DNA of 64,000 nt, taken from contig DASVQQ010000001.1 in NCBI GenBank assembly GCA_036389035.1, positions 1 through 64,000 on the forward strand, in the 5' to 3' direction. Origin of the DNA: Jatrophihabitans sp. Its GTDB lineage: Bacteria > Actinomycetota > Actinomycetes > Mycobacteriales > Jatrophihabitantaceae. Positions 63,128 to 64,000 of this stretch are shown piece by piece (position 1 is the stretch's first letter; every line of letters starts with the position of its first letter). The translations under genes were made by a program, and so were the position numbers. Below the pieces are notes generated by a model. It was not told the origin of the DNA, ran no database searches, and saw only the letters and a list, made by a program, of their open reading frames with translations.

Positions 63128-63981
63128 CGGGCCGGCAGCTCGCGCAGTTCCAGCGTGCAGCACTTGGCGCTGCCACCGGACTTGAGCAGTTCGGACAGGT
63201 CGACTCCGATCGGCACGAAGCCGCGGGACCACAGCTCGTCGATGAGATTGCTGGCTTGCGAGGCCAGCAGCACGTGCCGGCCGTCGGACACCGCGTTCAG
63301 TCCGAAGACCTCGGCGTCGGAGTCGGTGGCCAGGATCGCGTCGGGGTACAGCTCCCGCAGAACAGCCTGGCTGGCAGCCGAGAACGCCTTCGGGTAGTAC
63401 ATGATCTCGTCGTAGTCCAGCACGGCCAGCGCGGTGTCCAGGTGGTAGAACCGCGGGTCGACCAGGGTCAGGCTCTGCACCGGGCGGCCGAAGAATCGCT
63501 CGGCCTCGTCATGGGAAAGCGGATCGGTGCGAAATCCGGTGCCCGCCAGGATCCGGGAGCCGGTGACCAGGTAGTCGCCCTCGCCCTCGTTGATGTGCTC
63601 GGCCTCGTGCACCTGGTAGCCACGCTCGCGGAACCAGTTGATGTAGGCATCGGCCTCATCGACCCGTTGCGGGTAGCGAAACCGCGCCGACAGCACCTTG
63701 CCGTCGACCACGGTGGCGCCGTTGGCGGCGAACACCATGTCGGGCAGGCCGGGAACCGGGTGGATCTGCTCCACCTGGTGGCCCAGGCCCAGGAACAGGT
63801 TGATCAGGCGCTCCCACTGCACCACTGCCAGCCGGCCATCGGTCGGCTTCTCGGGCTCCATCCAGGGGTTGATCGAGTAACAGACGTCGAAGTGCACCGG
63901 CGGGCACATCAGGTACCGCCTGGGCCGGGCCGTGCGCGCCGGTCGCTGGGCACGCGCCGGCGTGCTGGTCGTCAGTGTCAC
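63124..63981 (-). CDS. Dimethylargininase/arginine-deiminase-like amidinohydrolase (DDAH family)
   Basis: The 285-residue protein has the pentein-fold features of DDAH-type enzymes: PDMVFAANGATVVDGKVL, the NEGEGDYLV loop, DPRFYHLDTALAVLD with the catalytic His, and the ending KSGGSAKCCTLEL with the nucleophilic Cys (C274 or C275). Such enzymes remove the amidino group of arginine derivatives to give citrulline or transfer it. It is the first gene of the minus-strand cluster seen here; upstream sequence continues past the window. In this context it may act on an arginine-derived intermediate. Confidence 0.88.
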   Translation of the reverse strand: MTLTTSTPARAQRPARTARPRRYLMCPPVHFDVCYSINPWMEPEKPTDGRLAVVQWERLINLFLGLGHQVEQIHPVPGLPDMVFAANGATVVDGKVLSARFRYPQRVDEADAYINWFRERGYQVHEAEHINEGEGDYLVTGSRILAGTGFRTDPLSHDEAERFFGRPVQSLTLVDPRFYHLDTALAVLDYDEIMYYPKAFSAASQAVLRELYPDAILATDSDAEVFGLNAVSDGRHVLLASQASNLIDELWSRGFVPIGVDLSELLKSGGSAKCCTLELRELPAR

Positions 63982-64000
63982 GCGTGCTCCAAAAGCTCGG

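Overview
The window is high-GC DNA, with G/C-rich third codon positions, frequent GTG starts after strong GGAGG-type ribosome binding sites, and many 4-bp ATGA/GTGA gene overlaps. The gene families (Tat-exported PhoX, RbsC-type sugar ABC system, AAC(2')-I acetyltransferase, CtaG/DUF2243 pair, mini-DinB, carotenoid genes) point to a free-living, probably soil or plant-associated actinomycete. I could not fix the genus. No rRNA, tRNA, CRISPR array, replication origin or intact insertion sequence was recognised.

Layout. (1) 1-4.6 kb: a SAM methyltransferase, a LOG-type phosphoribohydrolase, a putative papain-like/NBR1-Ig protein, and two adjacent toxin-antitoxin modules (MazF type and VapBC type) with palindromic promoter regions. 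(2) 4.7-26.6 kb: a large carbohydrate island. It holds a metallo-beta-lactamase-fold hydrolase, two SDRs, a UxuA-family dehydratase and an FAH-family hydrolase, which together fit a non-phosphorylative sugar-acid route. It also holds an RbsABC-like importer, xylulokinase and polyol dehydrogenase. A second block has a LacD/YihT-like class I aldolase, two paralogous FGGY kinases, an AGE-family isomerase, a PfkB kinase, a DeoR regulator and a class II aldolase. Two LacI regulators are present, with two different palindromic operator pairs. (3) 26.7-32.4 kb: YnfA, a small gene behind a MerR-type promoter, and a DinB gene. Then comes an island of lower GC: MauE-like and MauD-like redox proteins, a Tat-exported 10-Cys/2-Trp miniprotein resembling a reduced methylamine dehydrogenase light chain, a membrane protein and two unknowns. 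A decayed dinB copy bounds its far side. (4) 32.6-47.5 kb: mostly single genes, including PhoX, an alpha/beta hydrolase, GltX, the DUF2243/CtaG pair, a zinc alcohol dehydrogenase, AAC(2')-I, a SIMPL lipoprotein, a methyltransferase and a LamG surface protein. (5) 47.6-54.1 kb: a carotenoid locus, with crtI-tetR-crtB on one strand and a P450, glycosyltransferase and acyltransferase on the other. This looks like a glycosyl/acyl carotenoid (staphyloxanthin-type) pathway in which a P450 may do the terminal oxidation. (6) 54.6-64 kb: a minus-strand, largely coupled cluster: a DDAH-like amidinohydrolase, a small beta-barrel protein, an oligopeptide-binding protein without a signal peptide, an ATP-grasp ligase, an MFS exporter, a NIPSNAP protein, an unknown protein, and an M1 aminopeptidase that has lost its zinc and catalytic residues. 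It looks like an uncharacterised arginine-related or peptide-like metabolite pathway.

The strongest candidates for undescribed biology are the mini-MauA/MauE/MauD island (28.8-31.6 kb) and the amidinohydrolase/ATP-grasp/pseudo-aminopeptidase cluster (54.6-64 kb). All functional calls come from reading motifs; no database search was possible.
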